Positions 52,133-63,592 of a stretch of 64,000 bases of DNA are shown here, piece by piece. This DNA comes from Hydrogenophaga pseudoflava NBRC 102511 (lineage in GTDB: Bacteria > Pseudomonadota > Gammaproteobacteria > Burkholderiales > Burkholderiaceae_C). The notes beneath the pieces are model-generated. The model was given only the letters and a program-made list of their open reading frames with translations. It did not search any database and was not told where the DNA came from. The stretch is from positions 62,001 to 126,000 of the forward strand of contig NZ_BCWQ01000001.1 of assembly GCF_001592285.1 (NCBI RefSeq), given 5' to 3'. The first letter of the stretch is position 1. Every line of letters begins with the position of its first letter. The translations under genes and the position numbers were made by a program.

Positions 52133-53011
52133 ATGAACCTGGCCGATCTGCCCCACGCCGTCGCTCCCGACCAAGCTGCTGCGCTGCGGCCGCGCCTGAC
52201 GCAGGCCCATGCCGACCTCACCCGCGAGGTGACGGTGGTGGACGAGTCCGGCCAGCCGCGCGCCATCCGCATCCCGGCCGAGCGCGACCTCACGGTCTAC
52301 GTGGACAAGCGCGAGCTGGTCACCCTCATGACCCTGGGGGCCCACCCCGAATGGCTGGTGCTGGGTTACCTGCTCAACCAGCGGCTGGTGGGCGGCGTGC
52401 ACGACATCGAGTCCATCACCGTCGACTGGGACGTGGGAGCCGCCGCCGTGGTGACGCGCGCGGGCATCGACCGCATCGAGGAGCGCACCGCACGCCGCGT
52501 GGTCACCACCGGCTGTGGCCAGGGCAGTGTGTTCGGTGGCCTGATGGACGATGTGGACCGCATCGTGCTGCCGCCGCAAGCCACGCTGCGTCAGTCGCAG
52601 CTGTACGGCATCGTCAACACCATCCGCCTGCACGACAGCACCTACAAGACCGCCGGCTCGGTGCACGCCTGTGCGCTGTTCGTCAACGAAGACCTGCAGC
52701 TGTTCGTGGAAGATGTGGGCCGCCACAACGCGGTCGACACCATCGCGGGCTGGATGGCCCTGCAGCAGCCGCTGCCCGCAGGCGAAAAGGTGTTCTACAC
52801 CACCGGCCGCCTGACCAGCGAGATGGTCATCAAGTCGGCCCAGATGGGGGTGCCGGTGGTGGTTTCGCGCAGCGGCATCACCGAAATGGGACTGCACGTG
52901 GCCCAGCGCGTGGGCCTGTGCGCCGTCGGCCGGGCCACGCACAGGCGCTTCCTGTGCTTCTCGCACCCCCAGCGCATCGTCTTCGACGACATGCCGCCCC
53001 CCGCGGCATAA
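52133..53011 (+). CDS. fdhD: Formate dehydrogenase sulfurtransferase FdhD
   Basis: Needed to insert the sulfido ligand at the molybdenum of formate dehydrogenase; in E. coli it carries sulfur from IscS using a CxxC site. The 292-residue protein shows the family blocks LVLGYLLNQRLVGGVHDIESI, HACALFVNEDLQLFVEDVGRHNAVDTIAGWM and YTTGRLTSEMVIKSAQMGVPVVVSRSG. At the catalytic loop there is only Cys128 (TTGCGQGSVFG), with Gly where the second Cys would be. It ends the operon. Confidence 0.94.
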   Translation: MNLADLPHAVAPDQAAALRPRLTQAHADLTREVTVVDESGQPRAIRIPAERDLTVYVDKRELVTLMTLGAHPEWLVLGYLLNQRLVGGVHDIESITVDWDVGAAAVVTRAGIDRIEERTARRVVTTGCGQGSVFGGLMDDVDRIVLPPQATLRQSQLYGIVNTIRLHDSTYKTAGSVHACALFVNEDLQLFVEDVGRHNAVDTIAGWMALQQPLPAGEKVFYTTGRLTSEMVIKSAQMGVPVVVSRSGITEMGLHVAQRVGLCAVGRATHRRFLCFSHPQRIVFDDMPPPAA

Positions 53012-53068
53012 ACTTGCGGCAGCGCCAGCCCAGGGTGGCTGGCCATTCATTTTTTCGAGTCCCCGTTC

Positions 53069-53701
<633 letters not shown>

Positions 53702-53715
53702 GGCCCACCCCCATC

Positions 53716-53790
53716 GCCGGCTCACTGCGTGTAGCCGGCTCCGCCCCTCAAGGGGCAACGCGAGCGGCCTGGCGGAGCCAGTTCCGCCGC
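53716..53790. repeat. Intergenic repeat element, copy 2, with hairpins after upp
   Basis: GCCGGCT (53716-53722) and AGCCGGC (53733-53739) form a hairpin with a 10-base loop. CCCCT/AGGGG (53744-53755) forms a second. The segment from about 53744 on matches the boxC-boxB repeat near 29069-29116. It may help end upp transcription although no T run follows. Confidence 0.6.
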
Positions 53791-53878
53791 GTTCTCGAAC
53801 CGGACACGCGCTCCGGCTGTGTTTCGTGCATATCCATACGGTCGCGCGCGGTTGATGCGCTTGGGGTAAGGTCGCCAG

Positions 53879-56422
53879 ATGGCTGCTGCTCCTGATTCCC
53901 TTCCGGTGTCGTTCTGGTCCCTGGGCTGGCGTTCACTCTGGCGCGACTGGCGCGCGGGCGAGTTGCGGCTGTTGCTGCTGGCGGTGACGCTGGCGGTGGC
54001 GGCGCTGACGGCGGTGGCTTTTTTTGCCGACCGGCTGCAGGGTGGCCTGCAGCGCGACGCGCGGGCGCTGATCGGTGGCGACGCGGTGATCCAGAGCGAC
54101 CAGCCGGCACCCCCGGCGTTTGCCGCCAAGGCCGCCGAGCTGGGCTTGCAGACGGTGCAGACCCTGAGTTTCCCGACCATGGGCAGGGCGCGGGACGAAG
54201 AGGGCGGCGCGGCGCGCCTCGTGGCGCTCAAGGTGGTGGCACCCGGGTATCCGCTGCGCGGCAGCCTGCGCGTGGCCGACGGCCCCGAGGCGGCCGACGC
54301 GCCCACCCGCGACATTCCCGCCCCCGGCACGGCCTGGGTCGACGCGGCCCTGCTGTCGGCGCTGCAGCTCCAGATCGGCCAGCCGCTGCTGCTGGGCGAC
54401 GCGAGCCTCACGCTGGCCAAGGTGATCGTGGTCGAGACCGACCGCGGCGCCGGCTTCATGAGCTTCGCGCCGCGCGTCATGATCAATGCCGCCGACCTGC
54501 CCGCTTCCGGCCTGGTGCAGCCGGCCAGCCGCGTCGGCTACCGGCTGGCGGTGGCGGGCGCCGACCCCGCAGTGAAGCAGTACGTGGCCTGGGCAGAGGC
54601 CGAACTGAAGAAACCGGAGATTCGCGGGTTGCGGCTGGAGTCGCTCGAAGGCGGCCGGCCCGAGATGCAGCAAACGCTGGAACGCGCCGAAAAATTCCTC
54701 AACCTGGTGGCGCTGCTGGCGGCCCTGCTGTCGGCGGTGGCGGTGGCCATCGCGGCGCGCGGCTTTGCCCAGCGCCACCTGGACGACTGCGCCATGATGC
54801 GCGTGCTTGGCCTGTCGCAGGGCACCATGGCGCGCGCCTACGCCTTCGAATTCACCGTGGTCGGCCTGGTGGCCAGCGGCCTGGGGGTGCTGGCGGGCTT
54901 CGGGTTGCATTACGTGTTCGTGCTGCTGCTCTCCGGGCTGGTCGAGTCGGCGCTGCCGGCCGCGACGTTCTGGCCGGTGCTGCTGGGCCTGGGCATGGGC
55001 CTGACGCTGATGATGGCCTTCGGCCTGCCGCCGGTGCTGCAGCTGGCGCAGGTGCCGCCGCTGCGGGTGATCCGGCGCGACGTCGGCCAGCTCAAGCCCG
55101 CCACGCTGGCGGTGCTGGGCCTGGGTGTGGCAGGCTTTGCGGTGCTGCTGCTGGCCGCCAGCCGCGACCTCAAGCTCGGCGGCATCGCGGTCGGTGGTTT
55201 TGCCGCCGCGGTGGCGGTGTTTGCGCTGGTGAGCTGGGCGGCGGTCTGGCTGCTGCGCCGCAGCGTCAACGAGAGCACCGCGCCGCGCGCGCTGGTGCTG
55301 GCCACGCGCCAGCTCTCCGCCCGGCCGGCCTACGCCGTGGTGCAGATCAGCGCGCTCGCGGTGGGGCTGCTGGCCCTGGTGCTGCTGGTGCTGCTGCGCA
55401 CCGACCTGATCGCCAGCTGGCGCAACGCCACGCCGCCCGATGCGCCCAACCGTTTCGTCATCAACATCCAGCCCGAGCAGGCCGATCCGTTCCGGCAGGC
55501 ACTGACCGACGGCGGCATCGGCCAGTACGACTGGTATCCGATGATCCGCGGCCGCCTGGTGAGCGTGAACGGCGCCGCGGTGCAGCCGGAGAACTTCGAG
55601 ACCGACCGCGCCCAGCGCCTGGTCGAGCGCGAGTTCAACCTCTCGCACAGCGCCCAGCCGCCGGTCCACAACGACATCGTCGCCGGCCGCTGGACGCCGG
55701 AGGAACAGGACGGGCTCAGCGTGGAGGAAGGGCTGGCCAAAGAACTGGGTCTCAAACTCGGCGACCGGCTCGGCTTCGAGATGGCCGGCATTCCGGTCGA
55801 GGGCCGCATCACCAGCCTGCGCAAGGTCGACTGGGGTTCGATGCGGGTGAACTTCTTCGTGCTGTTCCCGGTGTCGCAGCTGCCCGATCTGCCCACCACC
55901 TACATCAGCGCCTACCGCGTGCCCGATGCCAACAAAACCTTTGACAACGCGCTGGTGCGCCAGTTTCCGAACATCACCAACGTCGACATGAGCCAGACCA
56001 TTGCGCAGGTGCAGCGCGTGCTGGGTCAGGTGATCAGCGCGGTGGAGTTCCTGTTCGGATTTGCGCTGGCGGCTGGTCTGGTGGTGCTGCTGGCCACGAT
56101 CACGGCCACACGCGGCGAGCGCGAGCGCGAGTTCGCGGTGCTGCGCGCGGTGGGCGCGGGTTCGAAGCTGCTGCGCGACGTGCAGCGGGTCGAGCTGCTC
56201 GGCGTGGGCCTGCTGGCGGGCGTGCTCGCGTCGGTGGTGGCCATCGCCGTCGGCTGGGCGCTGGCGAAATACGCCTTCGAGTTCAGCTGGCAGCCGTCCC
56301 CCTGGGTGCCGCTGGCCGGCGGCCTGGCGGGCGGCGTGCTGGCGCTGGCGGCGGGCTGGTGGGGCCTGCGCAGCGTGTTGCGCACGCCGGTGGTCGAAAC
56401 GCTGCGTCGAGCTGCAGTCTGA
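53879..56422 (+). CDS. FtsX-like ABC transporter permease (YbbP type)
   Basis: An 847-residue inner-membrane protein with two FtsX units and about ten transmembrane helices. TM1 is LLLLAVTLAVAALTAVAFFA. A large periplasmic MacB-core-like region (about 45-260) follows, then TM blocks at 265-480 and a second periplasmic domain (about 510-700). The last TM block includes LFGFALAAGLVVLLATITATRGEREREFAVLRAVGAG. Related YbbP proteins pair with an ATPase of the LolD type, which is absent here. TAAGGT lies 6 bp before the ATG. Substrate unknown; outer-membrane lipid or lipoprotein handling is possible. Confidence 0.9.
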   Translation: MAAAPDSLPVSFWSLGWRSLWRDWRAGELRLLLLAVTLAVAALTAVAFFADRLQGGLQRDARALIGGDAVIQSDQPAPPAFAAKAAELGLQTVQTLSFPTMGRARDEEGGAARLVALKVVAPGYPLRGSLRVADGPEAADAPTRDIPAPGTAWVDAALLSALQLQIGQPLLLGDASLTLAKVIVVETDRGAGFMSFAPRVMINAADLPASGLVQPASRVGYRLAVAGADPAVKQYVAWAEAELKKPEIRGLRLESLEGGRPEMQQTLERAEKFLNLVALLAALLSAVAVAIAARGFAQRHLDDCAMMRVLGLSQGTMARAYAFEFTVVGLVASGLGVLAGFGLHYVFVLLLSGLVESALPAATFWPVLLGLGMGLTLMMAFGLPPVLQLAQVPPLRVIRRDVGQLKPATLAVLGLGVAGFAVLLLAASRDLKLGGIAVGGFAAAVAVFALVSWAAVWLLRRSVNESTAPRALVLATRQLSARPAYAVVQISALAVGLLALVLLVLLRTDLIASWRNATPPDAPNRFVINIQPEQADPFRQALTDGGIGQYDWYPMIRGRLVSVNGAAVQPENFETDRAQRLVEREFNLSHSAQPPVHNDIVAGRWTPEEQDGLSVEEGLAKELGLKLGDRLGFEMAGIPVEGRITSLRKVDWGSMRVNFFVLFPVSQLPDLPTTYISAYRVPDANKTFDNALVRQFPNITNVDMSQTIAQVQRVLGQVISAVEFLFGFALAAGLVVLLATITATRGEREREFAVLRAVGAGSKLLRDVQRVELLGVGLLAGVLASVVAIAVGWALAKYAFEFSWQPSPWVPLAGGLAGGVLALAAGWWGLRSVLRTPVVETLRRAAV

Positions 56423-56434
56423 ACTTCAAACAAC

Positions 56435-56848
56435 ATGAACGAACAAGAAACGTCCGTCCCCGTATCCCCCGCCACACCGTTCGAGTGGATCGGCGGCGAA
56501 GCCCGTGTGCGCGCCCTGGTCGACCGCTTCTACGACCTGATGGACATCGAACCGGGTTACCACGAGCTGCGGGTGGCGCACGGCAGCACGCTGGACGATG
56601 CGCGCCAGAAGCTGTTCTGGTTTCTCTGCGGCTGGCTCGGCGGCCCCTCGCACTACGAAGACCGCTTCGGCCACCCGCGCCTGCGCATGCGGCACATGCC
56701 CTTCAAGATCGGCATCGTCGAGCGCGACCAGTGGCTGGCCTGCATGGACCAGGCGATGGGCGAAACCGGCGTGCCCGAAGTCCTGCGGACACGTCTGAGG
56801 GACAGTTTCTTCAAGACCGCCGACTGGATGCGGAACACGCCGCAGTGA
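56435..56848 (+). CDS. Group II truncated haemoglobin
   Basis: A 137-residue 2-over-2 globin: FEWIGGEARVRALVDRFYDLMD, LFWFLCGWLGGPSHYEDRFGHPRLRMRHMPFKIG and DQWLACMDQAM. The proximal His is in RMRHMPF and the tryptophan of the G helix (DQW) marks group II (trHbO). It probably binds oxygen or nitric oxide. It lies 12 bp after the permease gene. Confidence 0.93.
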   Translation: MNEQETSVPVSPATPFEWIGGEARVRALVDRFYDLMDIEPGYHELRVAHGSTLDDARQKLFWFLCGWLGGPSHYEDRFGHPRLRMRHMPFKIGIVERDQWLACMDQAMGETGVPEVLRTRLRDSFFKTADWMRNTPQ

Positions 56849-56860
56849 GTCGGCGGGACC

Positions 56861-57502
56861 TCAACGCCCCACTGGCTTGAGCAGCACCACCAAGGCCCCG
56901 GCGCCACCTTCGGCCGGCCGCGCCTGCACGAAGGCCAGCACTTCCTTCTTTTGCACCAGCCAGCGCTGCACCCGGCCCTTGAGCACCGGCGTGCGCCCTG
57001 GCGAGCCCAGCCCCTTGCCGTGCACCACGCGCACACAGCGCAGACCCAGCTGGTGTGCCTCGCGAATGAAGCGACCCAGCACCTCGCGCGCCTCGTCGGT
57101 GCGCAGGCCGTGCAGGTCGATGTGTTTCTGGATGCTCCAGTGGCCCTCGCGCAGTTTGCGCGTCACATCCGGACCCAGGCCCGGTCGGCGGTAGCTCAGC
57201 GCCTCGTCGGTGTGCAGCAGGGTCTCCACGTCGAACTCGTCCGACAGCGCCTCGCGCATCACCGCGTGCTCGTCGAGCTGCCGCTGTCGCGGCTCGGTCG
57301 ACACCGGCGCGGGCGGATGGACCACCCGACGCTGGTGGGGCAGGGGCCGCACCGGACCGACCGCCAGTTCAAACAGGCGCTTTTCGCGGTCCATGCGCAG
57401 CGCGTGCAGGCGCTCGGCCTCGCGCGCCGCGGCTTCGGCCGCCGCCCGCTGGGCGATCACCTTCTGCAGCGTCTTGAGGTCGGCGAGGGCGCGCACTTTC
57501 AT
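56861..57502 (-). CDS. Smr-domain protein
   Basis: A 213-residue protein with a charged helical N-terminal half and a C-terminal Smr domain: HIDLHGLRTDEAREVLGRFI, VRVVHGKGLGSPGRTPVLKGRV and the ending GAGALVVLLK. The DLHG and HGKG motifs are intact, consistent with a nuclease related to the MutS2 C terminus and E. coli SmrA/YdaL. Its biological target is unknown. Confidence 0.9.
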   Translation of the reverse strand: MKVRALADLKTLQKVIAQRAAAEAAAREAERLHALRMDREKRLFELAVGPVRPLPHQRRVVHPPAPVSTEPRQRQLDEHAVMREALSDEFDVETLLHTDEALSYRRPGLGPDVTRKLREGHWSIQKHIDLHGLRTDEAREVLGRFIREAHQLGLRCVRVVHGKGLGSPGRTPVLKGRVQRWLVQKKEVLAFVQARPAEGGAGALVVLLKPVGR

Positions 57503-57536
57503 GGTGGCGCAATTCTCGCCCAGGGGGCATGACCTG

Positions 57537-58229
57537 TCAGACCAGGCCCATTTCGGCCATCGAGGCGGCCTGGTCGCGGGTGACGATGAAGTGGTCCAGC
57601 ACCCGCACGTCCACCAGCGCCAGTGAGGCCTTGAGCGACTGCGTCAGCGATTCGTCGGCGCGCGACGGGCGGGCTTCGCCACTCGGGTGGTTGTGGGCCA
57701 GTACCACGGCGGCTGCATGGTGGTGCAGGGCGCGCAGCACCACTTCGCGCGGATAGACCGAGGTCTGCGACAGGGTGCCGCGGAACAGCTCCTCCAGCGC
57801 CAGCAGCCGGTTCTGGCTGTCGAGGAACAGCACGCAGAACACCTCGTGCGCGCGGGCGCCCAACTGCAGTTGCAGGTACTCGCGCACTGCTTTCGGGCTG
57901 TCGAACAGCGGGCGCTGCTGCAGCTCCTGCGCCAGCGCCCGGCGGGCCAGTTCCAGCACCGCCACCACCTCGGCCCGTTTCGCCGGCCCCAGACCCTTGA
58001 CGGTTTTGAGTGCCTCCGCGCTGGTGTGCAGCAGCCCGCCGACACCGCCGAAGCGGTCGAGCAGTTCCTGTGCGAGCTGGATCACGTGTTTGCCGCTGAT
58101 GCCAGTGCGCAGCAGCAGCGCCAGCAGCTCGGCGTCGCCCAGTGCGCCGGGGCCCCGGCTGAGCAGTTTTTCGCGCGGGCGCGCGTCGGCAGGCAGGCTC
58201 TTGAGCCCGGTGGCGGCCAAACCATTCAT
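57537..58229 (-). CDS. radC: RadC-family JAB/MPN domain protein
   Basis: A 230-residue protein with a helix-hairpin-helix-like UPF0758 N-terminal region ([35 protein letters not shown]) and the JAB metalloprotease-like domain with Glu in [16 protein letters not shown] and the metal motif [15 protein letters not shown]. Despite the name, a repair role for RadC is doubtful in the literature. Start at 58229 matches the family; the upstream frame is antisense to fkpB. Divergent from fkpB. Confidence 0.94.
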   Translation of the reverse strand: MNGLAATGLKSLPADARPREKLLSRGPGALGDAELLALLLRTGISGKHVIQLAQELLDRFGGVGGLLHTSAEALKTVKGLGPAKRAEVVAVLELARRALAQELQQRPLFDSPKAVREYLQLQLGARAHEVFCVLFLDSQNRLLALEELFRGTLSQTSVYPREVVLRALHHHAAAVVLAHNHPSGEARPSRADESLTQSLKASLALVDVRVLDHFIVTRDQAASMAEMGLV

Positions 58230-58361
58230 CTGTGTGTACTCCCTGTTGCCGCCGGGGCGGTCGCCGGTTTTTACAATAGAGGCCCTCGCCCGGCGCCGTC
58301 GTCCGGGTCGTCCTGTGCGCGCTGCGTCCGCCGCACCCCCTGTTTCATCCCCCATTTGTCC

Positions 58362-58810
58362 ATGACACACGTCCAAGAAGGCTCCTTTCTCACCCTGCAC
58401 TACCGCCTGTCCGGCCCCCAGGGCAAGGTGGTGATCGACACCTTCGAGCAGGGCCAGCCCGCCACCCTGAGCCTGGGCGCCGGCGAGCTCTCGCCCGCCA
58501 TCGAGCAGCGCCTGATCGGCCTGGAAGAGGGCACGACCACGGTGATCGACCTGGCCGCTGGCGAGGCCTTCGGCGAACGGCAGCCCGAGATGGTCCAGTG
58601 GGTCGCGCGCAAGTTGCTCAACGAACTGGGCGACCCGCACGAGAAGTACACCGCGGGCGACGTGGTGCAGTTCCCCACACCCGACGGTCTGGGCCAGTAC
58701 GCCGGTTCCGTGGTCGAGGTGCGCGAGGACGGTGCGGTGCTGTTCGACTTCAACCACCCGCTGGCGGGTCAGCCGGTGAAATTTGAAGTCCAGCTGATCG
58801 GAGTGCTCTG

Positions 58811-58811
<1 letters not shown>
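58362..58811 (+). CDS. fkpB: FKBP-type peptidyl-prolyl isomerase (SlpA/FkpB type)
   Basis: A 149-residue SlyD-like isomerase: [48 protein letters not shown] followed by the insert-in-flap domain and [20 protein letters not shown]. It lacks the His-rich tail of SlyD. Its stop shares a base with the ispH start, the conserved fkpB-ispH pairing. A TACAAT hexamer at 58272-58277 is a likely -10. Confidence 0.92.
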
Positions 58812-61100
<2,289 letters not shown>

Positions 61101-61109
61101 GCCGGGCCA

Positions 61110-61325
61110 TCAATTCAGCCGGAACCCCTTCGCCTGCATGCAGTGGCGAACCAGTTCTTCGGCCTGGTCGCCCTTGATCTTGGCAAGTCCGGTCTGGAAC
61201 TTGCACTCCGACTCCACGTTGGCGGTGTCGAAGGCGCTCACACCTTCCTTCTGCCATTGCCGCTTGGTCGATGAGCACGCCGCCAGGGCGATGAGGACGG
61301 CGATGGCGAGCGGCAAACGGTACAC
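61110..61325 (-). CDS. Small lipoprotein of unknown function
   Basis: A 71-residue predicted lipoprotein: signal VYRLPLAIAVLIALAAC with lipobox LAAC and acylated Cys17. The mature part has two further cysteines (ESECKF and VRHCMQ). The start is GTG at 61325, chosen because it gives a proper signal peptide; the frame is open further upstream. It is convergent with serS, 9 bp apart. No family recognised. Confidence 0.72.
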   Translation of the reverse strand: MYRLPLAIAVLIALAACSSTKRQWQKEGVSAFDTANVESECKFQTGLAKIKGDQAEELVRHCMQAKGFRLN

Positions 61326-61420
61326 GGGGCCTCCGGGGCGGACATTCGGGCAACAAGGGGAGCGCGCATTGTGCCCGCGGCGCTCCGGCCGGCCGCCATT
61401 CCCCGCCCCAAAAAACGGGA

Positions 61421-62281
61421 TCAAGCGTGAATAAACAACGCCGGGTCCACCGAGGTCCGGTTGAGCAGCACACTCCAGTGCAGGTGCGGGCCGGTGACGC
61501 GGCCGGTGGCGCCCACCGCGCCCAGCGGCTGGCCGGCCGCCAGCGAATCGCCCGCCCGCACATCGGTGCGGCTGAGGTGGCACAGCATGGACAGCAGGCC
61601 ACCGCCATGGTCCAGCCAGACGGTCTGGCCGTTGAAGAAGTAGTCGCCCGTGTCGGCCACCCGGGCCGCCAGCGGGGCCACCACCGGCGTGCCGGTCGCG
61701 GCCGCGATGTCCATGCCGCTGTGGGGCTGGCGCGCCTGCCCGTTGAACACGCGCCGCAGCCCGAAGGAGCTGGAGCGGCGCCCGTCCACCGGCGCCTGCA
61801 TGCGCAGGTCGCGCGGCACCGGTTCGGTGAAGCGGGCGATGACGGCCTGCTGGTGGAGCCGTTCGCGCTCGTGCCGCGCCAGGTCCTTGGACGAGAGTTC
61901 GACCGTGCGTGGGGCCACCGTCAGGCGCTGCTCGGCGTAGGCCTTGGGGCCGATCCGGTAGGGCAGGGCGCGCCGACCCCCACCGGTCTCAACCTCGATC
62001 TGTGCGTCCCCGGGGGTGGCCGACAGCGGTATACCGACCAGCGCGGTCCAGCCCGCCGGATCGCCCACCACCAGCAGGGGCGCCTCGCCGGCCCAGGCCC
62101 TGGGCCGGTCCGTGGCTGGGCCGAGGGCCAGCCGGGCCACGCCGCCGGGCACGGCCGATGCCTGTGGCCAGTCGGTGGTCGGCAGACCTGTGGTGTCGGC
62201 CCGGGCCACGCTGAGCGCACCCAGACCCATGGCGGCCAGGGTGCCGAGCACCTGGCGGCGGGAGCGCGTGGGCCGCGTCAT
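61421..62281 (-). CDS. M23-family zinc metallopeptidase (LytM-like)
   Basis: A 286-residue exported peptidoglycan hydrolase candidate. It has a Tat-like signal (RSRRQVLGTLAAMGLGALSVARA), a beta-rich N-terminal domain, and the M23 domain with zinc ligands His187 and Asp191 (HSGMDIA) and His268 in HLHW (with His266). All catalytic residues are present, so it is probably an active endopeptidase rather than a NlpD-type activator. Its ATG overlaps the stop of the upstream oxidoreductase gene (ATGA). Confidence 0.9.
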   Translation of the reverse strand: MTRPTRSRRQVLGTLAAMGLGALSVARADTTGLPTTDWPQASAVPGGVARLALGPATDRPRAWAGEAPLLVVGDPAGWTALVGIPLSATPGDAQIEVETGGGRRALPYRIGPKAYAEQRLTVAPRTVELSSKDLARHERERLHQQAVIARFTEPVPRDLRMQAPVDGRRSSSFGLRRVFNGQARQPHSGMDIAAATGTPVVAPLAARVADTGDYFFNGQTVWLDHGGGLLSMLCHLSRTDVRAGDSLAAGQPLGAVGATGRVTGPHLHWSVLLNRTSVDPALFIHA

Positions 62282-63441
62282 GCGGCCGTCCAGGCGCCAC
62301 CGGCCTGCGCCGAGCGGATCACCGCGTCGACGAAGCGCATGCCCATCCAGCCGTCGTGCGCGTTGGGGAAGTGCAGGGCCAAGGGGTCGGGGTTCTGGCC
62401 GGTGCGCCGCGCCGCGATGGCCTCGGCCGCGTCCGAATAGAGGTTGGCGAAGGCCTCGGGGAAGCCCTCGGGGTGGCCGGCGGCCACGCGGGTGCCGCGC
62501 AGCGCCAGCGGCAGGGCGCCCGGGCCGCGCGGCGTCAGGCGCTGGGCGGGGGCGTCCAGCGGCTTGAAGTCCAGCACCTGCGGATGTTCCTGCTGCCATT
62601 CGAGCGAGCCGCGCGAGCCGCTGACGCGGATGCGCAGGCCGTTCTCCACCCCTGCGGCGGCCTGGGTGACCCAGAAGCTGCCGCGCGCACCGCCCGCCAT
62701 GCGCAGCAGCACACCGGCGAAGTCGTGCGCGCTGCGCTCGGGCACCACGCAGCCGAGCTCGGCCGCGACCTCCCCGACCTCCAGCCCGCTGATGAAGCGC
62801 AGCAGCTGGTGGGCGTGGGTGCCGATGTCGCCCATCACCAGCGAAGGGCCGCCGCGCGCCGGGTCGGCCTTCCAGGCCACGCGGCCGGGGCCGGGCTTGG
62901 CACGCCCGCCCTGCACGTACTCCACCTGCACCAGACGGATCTCGCCGAGCTGGCCGTCGGCCACCATGGCGCGCGCCTGGCGCACCATGGGGTAACCGCT
63001 GTAGTTGTGGGTCAGGCAGAACACCCGGCCGCTGGCCTGGACCTTCTCGAGCAGCGTCTGCGCCTCCGCCAGGGTGTTGGTCATGGGCTTGTCGCAGATG
63101 ACGTCGAAGCCGTGCTCCAGCGCCGCCATCGCAGCGGGAAAGTGGCCGTCGTTGGGCGTCATGATCGCGACCGCGTCGATGCCGTCGGGGCGCTGCGATT
63201 CGACCGCCAGCAGGGTGGACAGATCGGGGTGGCAGCGGTCCGGGGCCAGGCCCATCGCCAGGCCGGCGGCCACCGAGCGCTGCGGGTCGGACGAGAGCAC
63301 GCCGGCGACGATGTCGTAGCGGTCGTCCAGGCGGGCTGCCATGCGGTGGATGGGCCCGATGAAGGAGCCCGGGCCGCCGCCGATGACAGCGAGGCGAATG
63401 CGGCGCCCGAGCAGGGCGATGACGGGGTTGAGGTCGTTCAC
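62278..63441 (-). CDS. Gfo/Idh/MocA-family oxidoreductase
   Basis: A 387-residue NAD(P)-dependent dehydrogenase. It has a Rossmann fold (IRLAVIGGGPGSFIGPIHRMA), the catalytic motif CDKPMTNTLAEA, DIGTHAHQLLRFISGLEV and a C-terminal substrate domain with FPEAFANLYSDAAEAI. Members act on sugars and inositols; the substrate is not predictable here. The start is GTG at 63441, which places the Rossmann motif near the N terminus as usual. Coupled to the M23 peptidase downstream. Confidence 0.88.
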   Translation of the reverse strand: MNDLNPVIALLGRRIRLAVIGGGPGSFIGPIHRMAARLDDRYDIVAGVLSSDPQRSVAAGLAMGLAPDRCHPDLSTLLAVESQRPDGIDAVAIMTPNDGHFPAAMAALEHGFDVICDKPMTNTLAEAQTLLEKVQASGRVFCLTHNYSGYPMVRQARAMVADGQLGEIRLVQVEYVQGGRAKPGPGRVAWKADPARGGPSLVMGDIGTHAHQLLRFISGLEVGEVAAELGCVVPERSAHDFAGVLLRMAGGARGSFWVTQAAAGVENGLRIRVSGSRGSLEWQQEHPQVLDFKPLDAPAQRLTPRGPGALPLALRGTRVAAGHPEGFPEAFANLYSDAAEAIAARRTGQNPDPLALHFPNAHDGWMGMRFVDAVIRSAQAGGAWTAA

Positions 63442-63592
63442 GGCAGGATCTAGAGAGGAAAGAACAAGAAACGACCTCCAGCATACGCAACCAAGGTGAC
63501 AGCCGGCGGGCCTGCCACCGGTGATCCCCTCTGGCCGGACGAAGTCTTTCGGCGTACAAGCGGGGTCCATTCCAACACAGAGGAGTCCTGCC

